A stretch of 64,000 bases of DNA from positions 5,991,328 to 6,055,327 of the forward strand of contig NC_039480.1 of the NCBI RefSeq assembly GCF_003590095.1. Reading direction: 5' to 3'. The notes under the pieces were generated by a model, which saw nothing but the letters and a program-made list of their open reading frames with translations, was not told the DNA's origin and made no database searches. This stretch comes from Trichoplusia ni (Eukaryota; Arthropoda; Insecta; Lepidoptera; Noctuidae). Of the stretch, positions 1 through 11,671 are shown in pieces. Both the position numbers and the translations under genes were made by a program. How positions within the stretch are numbered: position 1 is the first letter of the stretch; each line of letters opens with the position of its first letter.

Positions 1-100
1 TTGTTGTGCTTATAATTATGACTAATATCCCGCTGTCTGTCCTGTTGATAAATGTTTCTTTAGTCGTTTTTAGTACGACCCCTGCATGAAGAAATTTTAC

Positions 101-230
101 TCTTGTCCCTCGAGGGTTTCACACGCACAAAGACACCCAGACTCAGGACAAGCATTCGTGGATCACACAAATGCTTGTCCTACGCGGGGATCGAATGAAC
201 ACGTCACGCTCAGTGCGTTTCGCGTGGTTG
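101..230 (-). repeat. tRNA-derived SINE, family A, truncated
   Basis: Family A shares a tRNA-like box A (TAGCCGAGTGGTTGAGG), a box B (GGTTCGATCCC), then a tail with GGACAAGCATTTGTGTGATC and a CTGGGTGTCTTTGTGCATG motif. This copy holds the tail and a decayed box B but has lost box A. It ends about 50 bases before the exon at 282. Confidence 0.8.
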
Positions 231-281
231 TATATTAAAGGTTATTGTGCTTAAATCCTCTTTTCATTTTTTTCTCACCAG

Positions 282-3200
282 GCTCCTACAAAAATCCCTG
301 CCTCTAAAGCCAACGCAAAACAGGAACAGCTACTCACACAACACGATACCAACGAGACAGGCTTCAGATTACACAAACAACAAGAATGCGAAGAAGAAAA
401 AGGATAGGAAAGGTTTGAAATTATAGTTATTTAATAAATCCAGGTCACCTGTTGGACATACGCCGCTTAGATTTTTAGTCTATCAATTCAAAAGAGCGAG
501 GGCCACAGTAGGATATAGGCATTATATCCAACTCTGGACCTATGTGGGCCTAATTTGGCTGGAATATGCCTCTTAGTTTTTTTAGTCTGCACCATAAATT
601 GGTTCAGCCTATCCACGTCCACAGTTGAAAATATGCTTCTCAGTTTTTCAGTGTATCAATTCAACCTATTGATTTCCAGTATTAGAATATACCTCTTAGT
701 TTTTCAATCCCCGATTGGGTATCGACCTAAAACTTAAAATCTATTCCTGAAAACAGCCAAACACAAAACAAAAGAAATGAATGTAGTTTTCCCACAGCAG
801 GGCAAATTTTCCCTGTCCTGCCAATCCCCCTTAGATTTTTCCGCTCTGTCAGGTTTATTGCTTTTGCCATCCAATTTTTGTGGTATGCATACAGTTCGCC
901 GCGCCATCTTATTCAGGGCCGTCCTCGCCACCGCTTTATAATGGATGGAACCCAATGAGTACACACTTTGGCCCAGGAGTTATCGGGCAAACGACAAACG
1001 CTTTGGGACCAGCGTCAGCGGTTTAAGATTTTAAACGCAGTATACTGTTCCGTATTCGATCTGCCAGTTTGACTCCTAACATACTGCGTTCCATGGCTCA
1101 CTGGCAAAACCCCGAGTGAAGGTTATTAACATGAAGGTAGTTTGAAAATAATTTTACAAATACCCTCCTATTACCAGGTCCGTTAACAGAAGCCCCGATG
1201 TTCGTCTTCCGTACCATAGACAAACGTCACACGCGACAGCTGTCACTGTCAGAGATCATGCACATAGACATTAAGCCGAAGAAGAGTATGTTGTCGTCAC
1301 CGCGTTTCTGTCCCTCACCCACGTTTAAAGTCCTGACTCCGAACGTACCAGCTCCCACGGGTAAGTTGGTATCTTGTTATAATGATAATACCGGCCTATA
1401 TGTATACCACTGTTGGGCACAGGCCTCTTCCCTTATAGGGAAGGTTTGAGCATTGATCACCACGTTAACTCACGTCCGGCGATTTCCAAATCTATTATCT
1501 TCGAAAGCCTTTATAATTTTGACGAAGGCTCCTGTTCAACAGTGGAACAATCATAGTTAGATAAAAAAACAGTTTTGGCCTATTCCAAAACAAGTTATAA
1601 CGGCCTCATTTGTAAATTTAAAGATGGCGATTTTAATACTTTGTTTAGTTCAACACGTAACTCGATAGATGTCGCTCCTTAGTAGTTAAGGCAACCGTCA
1701 ATAGATGGCGCTATTCAACAACTAACGCTAAATGTTGTGAATGCTGAATGTCCACCTTCGCTGTAATGCTGTCCTTTTCACCGTCAAGAGGAGTGATCGC
1801 GACGGATATATTTTATGAATGACTCTTCGTTGAGAGTCGCACGCGTTTGATATAGTATGTAAATGAAATGAAATCATTTCATCGTTTTGTTACTATGTGT
1901 GCATTTGTGTAAATACTTTAAGAGGTAAAAAGGCTTAGGGTGTGGGCGGGTTACCTCAGCCGCATGGACAGTGACTGCTCGGCCAAAGTCACCATACTAT
2001 CAACTATGGGAATTGGTTTGCTTTGCCGCCATGATAAGCCTCATAAGCTGGGAACCGCTTAACGCTTAGGTTGGTTCCTGAGGCCCAGGACTCGTTGGAA
2101 TCGTGGAAGGACATGGGGATTTGGGCCTTTGCCCAGAATTGAGACAACGTGGGCTTAACTAAAAAAAACTAATTTGATTTGATTTTGTCTATACAAAGAT
2201 AAAGTTTAAACAAATTAACGACTCATATATTTAAGTCGTATATTTGATTTGGTAATATTTATTGCTTTTAGACAACAGACACCAAGATTGTTAACCTTAG
2301 AATATAATTACAATCAATTTTACATTTATTTTAATTGTTTTGAGCTCGCTGGAGTCGACATTTCCTAACCGAATACCCCGAGAAGAGGTGTCGGAACGCT
2401 CAGGGGTCATACACGCAAATGCAAGATCGGGGCGCTGCGAAATCACGACCCTAAGTGTCATGGGGACTAGCAGCCATACACAAGATTAATACTTAGGTAA
2501 GTGACGTTCTCAGCGAGGCAGACCCAGACGGAGATGGCGGGATGACCTAGATTCGATCTTACCGAACTGGTCACTCGCGGCTTATGAAGACACGTGGAAG
2601 AAGAAAGGGGAGGCCTTTGCCCAGCAGTGGGACATTCTACGCTAGTAAAAATAATATGTGACGTTCTGAATCATGTGGTGAGGAAGGTGTTGAGTATGGA
2701 TGTGGATGGATATAGGGGAAGAGGACGATCAAGGAAGCGATGGATGGATTGTGTGAAAGATATGGCTGCAAAGAGTTTCTTGTGAGATGACGTCAGATAG
2801 AAAGGTATGGAAGAAGTCATGGTGCGCCGACCACAAATGATAATTGGAGTGCAGGGGAATGATGATGATGTTAAGTGATTTTCTGAACTGGTCAATATAA
2901 CACTTGATTGTCATGAAGACAAGACAGCAGGCTAGGGCAGACATTTCGCTACGCGTGTGTTGTGCGTCGTTCTTGCATGCCTTTTTTGATAGAAGTAAAT
3001 GGACCAGTCAAGTGACAATCAGACTCGCAATGCTGATGGTTTTTTGACAATAGATTAAATAAATATATAAAATTGATTTTCACCCTTTGCATTTATGACT
3101 GTATCGATAAAGGCTTTTTTTAACCAGCCCACTGTCTCCCACTACTGGGTAAAGGCCTCCACTAAATCCTTCCACGATTCTCTGTTCTGGACTACAATGC

Positions 3201-3982
3201 ACAATTAATGCTTAACATCCATTTTTCATAATATATACACGGTGATTTTTTAGTCGTCTTACAAAAGCAGCCCAGTTCATGTATCCGACGTAAAATACCC
3301 CTAGGCGCGATTATTATTTTTTTATCATCAACTAAGATAATAAGTACGAAGAAAATTAAACAAGAGAAATCTGAAAATACTCTTAAAAATGATCAAAACG
3401 CCGCCGCCCGCGCCCCTCGCCATTGTTACAAGGCTCGGACCGCGCTCGCAACAGAGCTGTGTTTCTAAAAAACTACGAATTGCATCATAATATTGAATAA
3501 AAATTGCATTATAAATTTATTCAAATCTCATAAATACCTATTTTTTTATCATGAACGTGTTCTAGTCATTGGATACACGAACTGGGCTGCTTTTGTAAGA
3601 CGACTAAAAAATCACGGTGTATAGCGATAATAATTAATGTCAAACGGAATTAACACATACAGAATATAGATAATTTTATTTTTCCCACGTTTTTATACAC
3701 TCACTTTTCTTGTTTGTTTGTTTTTCCGGTTGGATTTTCACAACTCAATTTTGAGGCACTTCCCGATAAGCTAGCAGTCTGAAATCTTGAGGGTAGTTTC
3801 AAACCCGATGACAATACAATTTATGATTATAAAAACAGCTGGACTGATTTTGATAAAATTTTAAAGGAGTGGCATTTAAGAACGTGGGATTTTGGAGTTT
3901 TTAAATCTATTTTTTATAATGTAAATTACCTTTTTTTACAGTACCTGTCCAATTAAATGCTAGAGCGGCACAAACGCACTAA
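282..3982 (+). CDS. 3' end of an unrecognised protein-coding gene (last three coding exons)
   Basis: Three exons join in one open frame: 282-412, 1178-1360 and 3942-3982 (TAA at 3980-3982). Each acceptor (ccag, ccag, tttttttacag) and donor (AAAG|gtttg, ACGG|gtaag) is present and the phases match (1 then 1), giving 117 visible residues. The first exon enters in phase 2, so coding sequence lies left of the window. The visible part is basic and probably disordered, with a Lys run (AKKKKDRK) near the first junction. A more structured stretch follows (FVFRTIDKRHTRQLSLSEIM), then a Pro/Ser-rich end, and the last residues are LNARAAQTH. I do not recognise the family and propose no function. Three matching splice phases and a nearby AATAAA make it a real gene rather than a chance frame. 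Confidence 0.75.
450..860. repeat. degenerate tandem repeat, about 65-70 bp period, in an intron
   Basis: A motif resembling TATGCCTCTTAGTTTTTCAG recurs near 465, 565, 630, 685 and 830, often followed by a TCAATTC-like phrase. The copies are diverged. No coding potential is visible. Confidence 0.5.
880..1015 (-). repeat. decayed RTE-like LINE 3' fragment
   Basis: The phrases GTCCTCGCCACCGC and CACTTTGGCCCA match, with decay, the better preserved fragment at 27690-27895, which encodes the C-terminus of an RTE-like reverse transcriptase ORF. The short reading frames here are broken. Confidence 0.4.
1930..2185 (+). repeat. LINE 3' fragment with TTTGATTTGATTT-type tail
   Basis: A diverged end of an RTE-like frame (GGGCCTTTGCCCAGAATTGA, a decayed version of the AFAQQW end) is followed by a TTTGATTTGATTTTG tail, typical of insect LINE 3' ends. 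No open frame of note. Confidence 0.45.
2511..2645 (+). pseudogene. C-terminal fragment of an RTE-like LINE reverse transcriptase ORF
   Basis: 45 codons to TAG at 2643-2645 read QRGRPRRRWRDDLDSI and later KKGEAFAQQWDILR. This is the conserved C-terminal signature (RGRPxxRWxDDL, then GEAFAQQW) of lepidopteran RTE-like elements. The 5' part is missing, so it is a dead 5'-truncated copy. Confidence 0.7.
2655..2875 (+). pseudogene. second RTE-like LINE C-terminal fragment, different subfamily
   Basis: The frame VLSMDVDGYRGRGRSRKRW followed by MDCVKDM and a stop is a second type of LINE C-terminus. It directly follows the fragment ending at 2645. Related copies lie on the other strand near 25150-25300 and 57060-57190. 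Confidence 0.55.
3116..3230 (-). repeat. RTE-like LINE 3' fragment
   Basis: CCCACTGTCTCCCACTACTGG through AATGCTTAACATCC is the reverse complement of the same LINE end seen at 27690-27895 (AFAQQW region). It abuts the inverted-repeat element at 3237. Confidence 0.55.
3237..3620. mobile_element. MITE with about 50-bp terminal inverted repeats (384 bp)
   Basis: The left end ACACGGTGATTTTTTAGTCG, continuing through CTTACAAAAGCAGCCCAGTTC, is matched by the reverse complement of the right end with about two to three mismatches over 50 bases. The interior is AT-rich with no transposase ORF. It lies in the last intron of the unrecognised gene. Confidence 0.75.
3685..3930 (+). repeat. repeat family P, immediately 5' of a terminal exon
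   Basis: Shares TTTTTATACACTCACTTTTC, a (TTTG)n block, GGTTGGATTTT, GAGGCACTTCCCGATAAGCT and CTGGACTGATTTTGAT with copies at 13700-13955 (-), 53908-54075 (+) and 59275-59460 (+). It ends about 10 bases before the acceptor at 3941. Confidence 0.7.
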
Positions 3983-4040
3983 GAAACAAATGTGGCCAGG
4001 ATGAAAAATGTGATAAATATTGGTGTGTTATGATTTTGTT

Positions 4041-4046
4041 AATAAA
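4041..4046 (+). terminator. polyadenylation signal AATAAA of the unrecognised gene
   Basis: A canonical AATAAA lies 59 bases after the TAA of the terminal exon and is followed by a T-rich, GT-containing stretch. It closes the transcript with a short 3' UTR. Confidence 0.6.
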
Positions 4047-4174
4047 ATATTGTTTGACATTATTGTCTTATTGATGCCGGATTTTACCCGACACAGAAAC
4101 TAGGGGTGCCGTAGCACTCGAATATAACTTTATTTTAGCGGTGAATTATTCAGAATCAATTAGCTGTTTCACTT

Positions 4175-4290
4175 TCACGGTAAGCTGAGTGGTTGGTTAA
4201 GGTCATCACGGCACACTCATTCCGAGCGCCGTGACGCGAGCCAAGCACTTGTGTGATCCACGAATGCTGAGTCTGGGTGTCTTTGCGCAT
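4175..4290 (+). repeat. tRNA-derived SINE, family A, diverged
   Basis: A decayed box A (TAAGCTGAGTGGTTGG) and the CTGGGTGTCTTTGCGCATG tail are present; box B is mutated. It runs directly into a family N LINE tail of opposite orientation. Confidence 0.7.
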
Positions 4291-4440
4291 GTCAAAATCA
4301 AAATCAAAATCAAAAAGTTTTTATTTCAAATAGGCCGTATCTCAGGCACTTTTAAAACGTTATATTACTGACTCTAGTTGCACGGTTCCAAAGTGTCATT
4401 CTTATGGAGAAGAACCGGCAAGAAACTCCTTTGTGACTTG
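4291..4440 (-). repeat. LINE-tail repeat, family N
   Basis: Begins with the (TCAAAA)n tail and TTTTTATTTCAAATAGGCCG, and ends with GGAGAAGAACCGGCAAGAAA. This is the reverse of the copy at 20815-21020, which finishes in ATTTGAAATAAAAACTTTTG and a TTTGATTTGATTTT tail. Confidence 0.7.
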
Positions 4441-6480
4441 AATGTTTGTGAAACCCAAGACACCTATTAAATTCCTAAAAGTGGAAGTCGATGAACCTAA
4501 AGTTCTTTACTTGTCAAGGGAAAAACTACCTAAAGTTTATAAATAAAACAACATTTACACTTATTAGCTATCAGTTTATTTTTTCCATTCGAATGTTATT
4601 ATATTGAGTCACATTGAAAAACAATCAATGCAGTCTACAGTTTAACTTAAACTACCAATAGATGGCGCTGTCCTTAACTTATATAACTGATGATAGGTGT
4701 CGCTGTTTTAAGTTTCAGAAAAACAATTTGAAAAAATAGTAAGGAATCTTAGGTGCTGTTTTAAATAAATATTTTTTACATTGCAATGTTTTTCAATATG
4801 ATTAGTAATATAACATAGGATGTTAGTTTCTGGAAACATAATAAAATAAATGGCTGATTGCTTATGTATATATAACCACTGAGTATTTCAGCTGTGGAAA
4901 TAATACATAGCAGAGATCGGCATCTCCCTCCTACATCAGCTGTTATTCTATCTTCTCTCTCTCTCTCTCTCTCTCTCGTAGTAGCGCTAAGGAGGTTATT
5001 CCATTTAGATCACAGCTGTCTTATAGGCTGTTCAAGTGTTGCCAGTTTATAAAAATGTTGCCAGAAACTAAAATATACTTAAAAATACACACTGCAGTCG
5101 TATATACCAGGTATTTCTAAATGACTATGGCAGCGTGCGAACAATGGTTTTTTAATCAGTTAAGTCTGTGAGAAATAATTACTTGAAAACAAACTCTACT
5201 GCCATAGTCACAGAGTTTAATATTGATTTTACATTTAGTTTACAGAAGCAGTTATTATGAAGCTTTATTTAATCTTTGTTTTTTAAACTGTGGTTAAATT
5301 TGCACGGGTTGAGAAATGACAGGAACTAGTTTTACCTTAGTTAAGCTAGATTTTGTGCATACATAATAATTTTAAGTTGGCAATGTATTCTATATACTAA
5401 TCTAATCTCGTGTATTCGCCTAATTGATAGGAATCTTGACAATTTTCAGTTAATTACAAAATAAAATATGTTAGAAACATATCACACATATTTTTCTCTT
5501 TTGACACTTGAAGAAAATCGTTTTGGGTATAGCAAATTGGAACTTAGAGGAGTAAAAGTTTAAGTATTCAAATAAAAGTCATAGAACCATGAAACATAAT
5601 ATGAGCGAAAAGAAAATCAATTTAACCACAGAATAAAAAAGACACTAACATTCTTCCGTCAATCAAATCACCTTTTAAACTTCAACAATCTATTCACCAA
5701 GAGAAAGAAAGAGCAGAGAAGTAGAAACGCAACATTTACTCCAAAGCTATGTACATTTTCCATCCCTTTCTATATTACAAGCAACGTGTATTGCTATTTC
5801 ATTCTAACACAGCAAATTCTTTACATATAATGCAGGCGCTATCCACTCTTAATTACACCAAGCAACACACAAAAAGACGAATAATTATCAATCCACAGCC
5901 AGTTTTGTAATTTAATTAAAAAAAAATGCAGAATGATGGAGATGTCAAATTATTTGTCATTTTGTGTCAACCATAAATTTTTACTTCTCTGCCCTTTTAA
6001 CATGAAAATTGTTACCTGTAAGTGACTGAACACATCAATATTATAGTAGTTTACATTAGTTTTTATTAAAATAGTTCAAAAACTCATATGTATATTTTGA
6101 CCCACATGTTTGTGGATTAAAAGTGCTAAAAGCGCCATCTTGTGGCGGTTTTAGGAAAACTAACGCCGTGAAAAGTTTTTCCGTCACGACGATAGATGGC
6201 GCTGGTTGTAGGAAGCAGAAAACGTGTTTTAAACTTAATAGGCCACAATTGGGTATTACACTGCATTGAACCAGAGAACCTATCTTCTTGAAGTGTCACA
6301 TTAATTATGAAAGCTAGACGCGCTATGGAACCTCGCTTCCACAATTTAAAGACACGTAATAGGGAGGGGGGCGACATAGGTACATAAATGCCTTCTTATC
6401 AGAATTCTTTAATGAAAATATAATTTTTGTAGATAAGCTACAATAAATATGCGTAACATGACATGTTATTTAGATTTTTA
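4441..6480. other. intergenic DNA without recognisable genes
   Basis: AT-rich, with scattered AGATGGCGCT-type phrases (near 4660, 6190) that recur in other repeats here. A (TC)n microsatellite lies at 4954-4977. No reading frame has splice context or protein-like composition. Confidence 0.6.
4954..4977. repeat. (TC)n microsatellite
   Basis: An almost perfect run of about 12 TC dinucleotides. Confidence 0.95.
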
Positions 6481-6484
6481 TAAA

Positions 6485-6600
6485 TTAAATGATGCAACGG
6501 TTACTCACGCGTATTTATCGGGATCACGCGACTAGTTTCGGACCCAACCGGAGTCCTTAATCATGAGCTGATACGGCGGAAGGATGCGAGTTAACTGACT
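6485..6600 (+). repeat. half of palindromic TTAA-associated MITE, family D
   Basis: TTAA is followed by ATGATGCAACGGTTACTCAC, then TTTATCGGGAT, GACTAGTTTCGGACCCAACC and GGAGTCCTTAATCATGAGC. The other inverted arm is missing. Complete foldback copies are at 44349-44485 and 59020-59139; other fragments are at 19680-19740, 26935-27045 and 30510-30580. Confidence 0.7.
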
Positions 6601-6609
6601 GTCGAATTG

Positions 6610-9225
6610 AACAATAATCATTATATTACAGTTAATGTATCCAATATAGGCTAATATTGCATTTCGCCTATTATCCAACAGGTCACATGCCCCAATGCAG
6701 TGTAATACCATTTGAATAAATTGTCACAACATATTTTAGTAAATAGGTGTACTGCAAAACAGTTTTTAATTAAAGCTATCAATTTAGAAATTGTTTTCAC
6801 GCAGAAAGATGGTTTTAAAACAAAATTAGATTGAACGAATTATCTCAAAAAAAGATTTTTGATAGAGCATTTTCAAAACAGTTCAGCTTCGATTTTCATT
6901 ATTACAATTACAATTTTAATACAAAAGCAATTTAATTTGACAGATAACCTTAAAAAAATGTCGCGGGAGAAAATTATTATACCAAAAAATACACGCCGTT
7001 TTTACAGCAAGCCCTTGCACACATTTTTAGACTTAACGTTTTACTAAATCGTACCGTATTTTTGATAACTACCTACATTAATAAGTTGGTTTGTAATCTA
7101 CCATTCTTTATTTTCAACTTATCAAACGAACTGTCCAATCATTTTTTTTTCTTCATCATAGGGAAAAGGAATTTTTGTTATTCCTAGAAAATCTTTCGAG
7201 GAAACTTTTAAAGAATTTATAGTAGAAAAAAAATGATTAATTATCAATTTATGATAAAATTGATTTAAAATTTTACCCAAAATAATAATAAGATACTCAT
7301 CTGAGCCCATTATATATATTTTTGTTAAATACTCAAATGTCAACCAATAAAGACGCCATTAGTTCTCATGTCGTCTGTCACGTTAGGACAGTTGAGAACG
7401 TTTCCTTCGGTCTCTCTTATCGGGGGTAATATTAGAAAAAAGTAAAATAAAATCTTGACTCAAATCACGACTGTCTACGGCCCTTAAAACTAAGCTGATA
7501 TTATTTACCACGTAATACTAAATATGATAAATAGGTATTGGAATTGTAAAAACGGGGTAAGTTTATGAGTGACGGGGTAAGTCTTACTGAATACTGGCAT
7601 TTTCGATGCTTAACAGCTAGTTTGATACGTTTTGTCAAAGTCTAAGGTTTGTTTTTTGATTTTTTAACTTTTTTTGTTGCTATCATTTTGATCTAGATCG
7701 CGCTGTCTCCTTTGAAAGACTGTAAATAGTTCCCATAAACGTTGTTGTTCACATAAACATTGGAACTGACAGTTAAAAATAAATCGTAGTTTTAACTGTC
7801 AGTTCGATTTTAGCTTTAACAATTCCAATAACTATTAAAACGATATCACAATATTCCGATGTTATTTACGTGTTATTACCCCAAACACAAATTGGGGTAA
7901 GTTTGATAAAATAAGCCTAATGACCCCGCTACAGCTATGAGGGGACACTAAAAGCGCAAATAACCCCAAAAAGGACTTATATTGGGGGTAAGAATTATAA
8001 AAACTTGCGGATTTACTCCTAAAACTGTTTCGGTTCCATTTTGGTTTTGATTTGATTCGATCTTGAAGTGCTAATATCGAACCATAAGCAAAATAAAGTA
8101 ACGATCGAGTGTTATCTCGTGTCACGGCACGAATTGGCGCTAGAGTTAATATCAAGAATACCAACATGATTGAAACAGAACTCCCTTCTGTTTGGAGTAA
8201 TCCTATTTGCATTGAAGTATAAAAACCCGAGATACACAGTCCTGCCCAAACGTAAGTCAATCAAAATGTCTTTAATACATCTATAGTAAAGAAACCCATT
8301 TTTTACGCAAAGTCGTGCTCGTATTAAACTGAATGACCCCGTTTCAGCATTGTGAGATCATCGAAAGATCAAATTACCCCAAAAAGAACATGGATTGGGG
8401 GTAAGAATTGTAAAAATATAGGACCTGCATACCATTTTGTCTTAAAGTAGGTTTACGATGTGCGACTATTTACAAAGAGCACAGTTTTAATGTGCAAACA
8501 TTTTGGGTATTACTGTGACGTTTTTGAAACATCGAGTGTGCATCTAGGGTTTTTAAATCAATGATGAAACACTAAATTGTAATAGACTAGGTATTTGACT
8601 ACAAAAATGTAATTAGTCTGTCACTTGCCAGTTTAGTGCAGAGATAAGTGACTTCACACGAGATTTCGTCTTAAAGCATGTTGATTTTTTTGTATACGTG
8701 ATAAAAGAAAAAAGCATTTTTATACATTTTCAGAAACCTACCAGATAAACTAATTTGATTTTTTTAGTCAAATACCCCAATTGCAGTTAGCTTTAACACA
8801 AACTAGAAGGGACAATTTTAAAGTCATTTTTGCCGACAACATTCACATATAGAAGCAAAGTTTGCGACTACATAGCATAACATGCTTTTTTTTCTATATC
8901 AATAAAAAAAGGAACTAATATTTTTAGTGACCGAGTTACAAATGCACATCACATCAATTATTATTTAAGCTTCAAAAGTATGCATAGCAATGGATTTGGA
9001 TTGAGGAACCAAGACAATTATTATTAACATACTCTTAGACGATCAATATGACTGCGCAATATTATTGAGCGTGTAATGTTAGGGCCCATTTAGACGACGC
9101 GAGAAGTACCATGCAAGTTGCAATACATTGTGCAGAGGCGCACAGCTCGGGTGATAAAATATGATCGCCAGCAACATATTACAAGAATCGTCTAAATTGT
9201 CCCTTACATTCGCAGCAACTTGACT
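6610..9225. other. intergenic DNA with a duplicated CCCCAA-rich block
   Basis: A block holding AATGACCCCG, ATTACCCCAAAAAG and ATTGGGGGTAAGAATT occurs twice, at about 7870-8005 and 8325-8415. This is a diverged local duplication. The 132-codon frame on the minus strand at 7862-8260 lies over the first block and shows no domain. Confidence 0.5.
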
Positions 9226-9227
9226 TT

Positions 9228-9455
9228 GACGACCTCTGTGGTCGAGTGGCGTACGCACCGGTTTCAATGTGTCGCTAGCTCTGAGGTCCCGGGTTCGATC
9301 CCCGGTCGGTTCAATGTAAAAATTCACATTTCTACATTGTCTCGGGTCTGGGTGTTTGTGGTACCTTCGTTGTATCTGAATTCCATAACACAAGTGCTTT
9401 AGCAACTTACTTTGGGTTCAGAACAATGTATGTGATGTTGTCCGCATTTATTTAT
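9228..9455 (+). repeat. tRNA-derived SINE, family K
   Basis: A box A (TGGTCGAGTGGCGTACGC) and box B (GGGTTCGATCCCCGG) lie about 55 bases apart, followed by a non-tRNA tail with GTCTCGGGTCTGGGTGTTTG and a TTTATTTATTT end. The spacing fits an RNA polymerase III promoter. No intact tRNA cloverleaf can be folded around it, so I call it a SINE. Confidence 0.8.
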
Positions 9456-9553
9456 TTAACTTCTTACTTTTATGGGAGGGTCAACCGCTTCGTACGGTAA
9501 TAGTTACGACACCACTTATTCTGACCTCCCTTTTTGCCCTGCATAAGGCAGTA

Positions 9554-9788
9554 CCGTCAAACAAGCCAACTTTGCCAATCAAGGTATCTTTGCCCCAAAA
9601 GCAATTTATAAACAAATCCTCTTACATAAGAATCAATTTTAGTTTTATGGTAACATTTATAATCAACTTTCCACCCAAATAATAAATATTGCCATAAAAC
9701 TAAAATTGTTTCTTATATTAGAGGATTTGCTTATAAATTGCTTTTGGGGCAAAGATACCTTGATTGGCAAAGTTGGCTTGTTTGACCG
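9554..9788. mobile_element. foldback MITE with about 100-bp arms and TA target duplication
   Basis: The left arm starts CCGTCAAACAAGCCAACTTT and the right arm ends with the near-perfect reverse complement. Pairing extends about 100 bases with a handful of mismatches, leaving a short AT-rich loop near 9660-9685. TA flanks both sides (9552-9553, 9789-9790). No transposase is encoded, so it would be mobilised in trans, and a Tc1/mariner-type enzyme is the likely source. Confidence 0.85.
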
Positions 9789-10516
9789 TAGTGGTCTAAG
9801 TAATCAGTATTGATGAGCGTCCCGAGCTTACGTTTTTTACTGCACACTACACAATGGTAATATCGCGTAAAATTTTTGTTTCGTTAACGGACTACTACTG
9901 ATGAAACGTGTCTATCGATTCATAAACACATCCTTCGCTATGCATACCTTAGAGAAAAGCAACATCAAGAATATCTAGATTCTTCCTAACTTTTGAGGTT
10001 ACAAGTATTTTAAAAAATCAGGATAAGTGTGCGTAATTTCACTCAATTTTCAATAATACTTGCGTGAAATTATAGCATACTCGTATGTCCATCTTTAATT
10101 CACAATTTTTAACTTTTTCACGTTTATATAATACATGTTGACACATCTAAATTACTCTTTGGCTTTTTGTTCACTAGATCTGCAACTTGCTAAAGCCACT
10201 GGCCGCCATTTTGTTGTAAGTTGACATTAAACATTTGTTTTGCAAACCGTTTTTTGATATTTCTTTTTACGCCATATTTATTTCACTTGGTTCTTAATGT
10301 CACAAGATTTTTTACACTCTAGCTATTTGCGAGGATTATAATGTATTTTTCGTTCTATTAAGCAAGCATAATATTTAGAAATTATACGCCATTTTGCTAA
10401 TTATATTCAGTCATTATAATACACGGTGCAGGTTGAAATAGGAGTATTTCTTTCATTATACATCTAAAGTGTTTATTTAAATAAAATATCATTCTTTACT
10501 TTATTCACGAATAAAA

Positions 10517-10756
10517 CTAGCCCTTATTTATTAAACATACAGTTTTTGTTTTTTTTTTTCTCATTCACATTTGACACTGACTAAAACTAAAAAAAACAAT
10601 GGCTTTATTTTTCCATATTGAATTTCCATAATTTCCCAAAAAACGTGGGGTCTAGTCATGAACTGTAGACTTATGACCCCACTCACAAACCATTGCACAC
10701 AGTCCGTCTAAACTTCATGTAAACAAAAACTGATTATTTTTATAAATAAGGGCTAG
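10517..10756. mobile_element. short MITE with CTAGCCCTTATTTAT inverted ends
   Basis: The left end CTAGCCCTTATTTATTAAAC is mirrored by TTATAAATAAGGGCTAG at the right; AAAAACTG/CAGTTTTT also pair. The interior carries an internal GGGGTCTAGTCATGAACTG ... TTATGACCCC palindrome. About 240 bp, non-coding. Confidence 0.65.
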
Positions 10757-11345
10757 ATTTACAACAAGAAAAGCAAGCTGAGTACATAATTTTGATAGTT
10801 TTTGATCATTTCTGTATTTTTAGGTCACGATATAGCTACATACCTACCTTTAGCGTTTTAATTAAATAGGATTTACATAATACCCATAAATAAACTTAAA
10901 TTTCTTTCCGCGGCATCATATAATAATGTCATAATTTGACAGTTGCCATTTACGAGACACAATTTATAACATTTAAAAGTAAAAATAAATTAAAATACTG
11001 ATTGTTTATACCGATATACCATTTAGGTTAACTTAATAAGAAAATACATATATTTAAACTTAGAATTTAGACTAGAGTCTACCAAATCATAAAACTGGAC
11101 TTAAATTAAGTATTTTTGTAATTACATTACACACACAAAAAATATAAATCTAAAATTTATTCAGGCGTTTCCAAATTATACTTAAAAATTATTTAAAAAT
11201 AAATCTTTCTTCCTTCCGTCTTGTATACTTTCTTTAGCCACTTTGTGACTGACGTTTTTTCTTTTTCACACCGATTTCAATTGATCACAGACGATATAAT
11301 ATATTACACAATGCCCTTATGCCTAAATAAAACTGGGCGTCTATA

Positions 11346-11671
11346 GTAAGGCCAACGAGACGAGATAAAAAACGTAAACAAGCGGACCCTTACTGAGTTA
11401 CATTGCGACAGCGAGGGATTATTATCCCTGTCCTTATCACTCGTACGCGCAGATATGGCGTGAGTTGCTCGATGAAAGATGTCGTTATGTGTTTCGTGGT
11501 ACAAGATAGCAGTCAGTACGGCAGTTGTCAACATTTGGTCCGCCATGTTGTGAACAAGTTCATTCCTTCATTTTTGTCAAAATTCGAACTTTATAAAAGT
11601 TTATTCAAATAAAAATGTCATGAACCCCTGAAAATTTGTTTACATTCTTTATCTCGTCTGGTTGGCCTTAC
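11346..11671. mobile_element. MITE with about 35-bp inverted ends and TA target duplication (326 bp)
   Basis: GTAAGGCCAACGAGACGAGA at the left and the reverse complement of the right end differ at one base within the first 24. TA flanks both ends (11344-11345, 11672-11673). The internal 60-80-codon frames have no domain. Confidence 0.75.

Noticed and set aside
7862..8260. 132-codon minus-strand frame with hydrophobic stretches
   Set aside because: It lies across a duplicated CCCCAA-rich block, has no splice context, and shows no family motif. AT-rich DNA readily gives Leu/Ile-rich frames.
9228..9310. tRNA gene
   Set aside because: Box A and box B are present, but no acceptor stem closes around them and a SINE tail follows.
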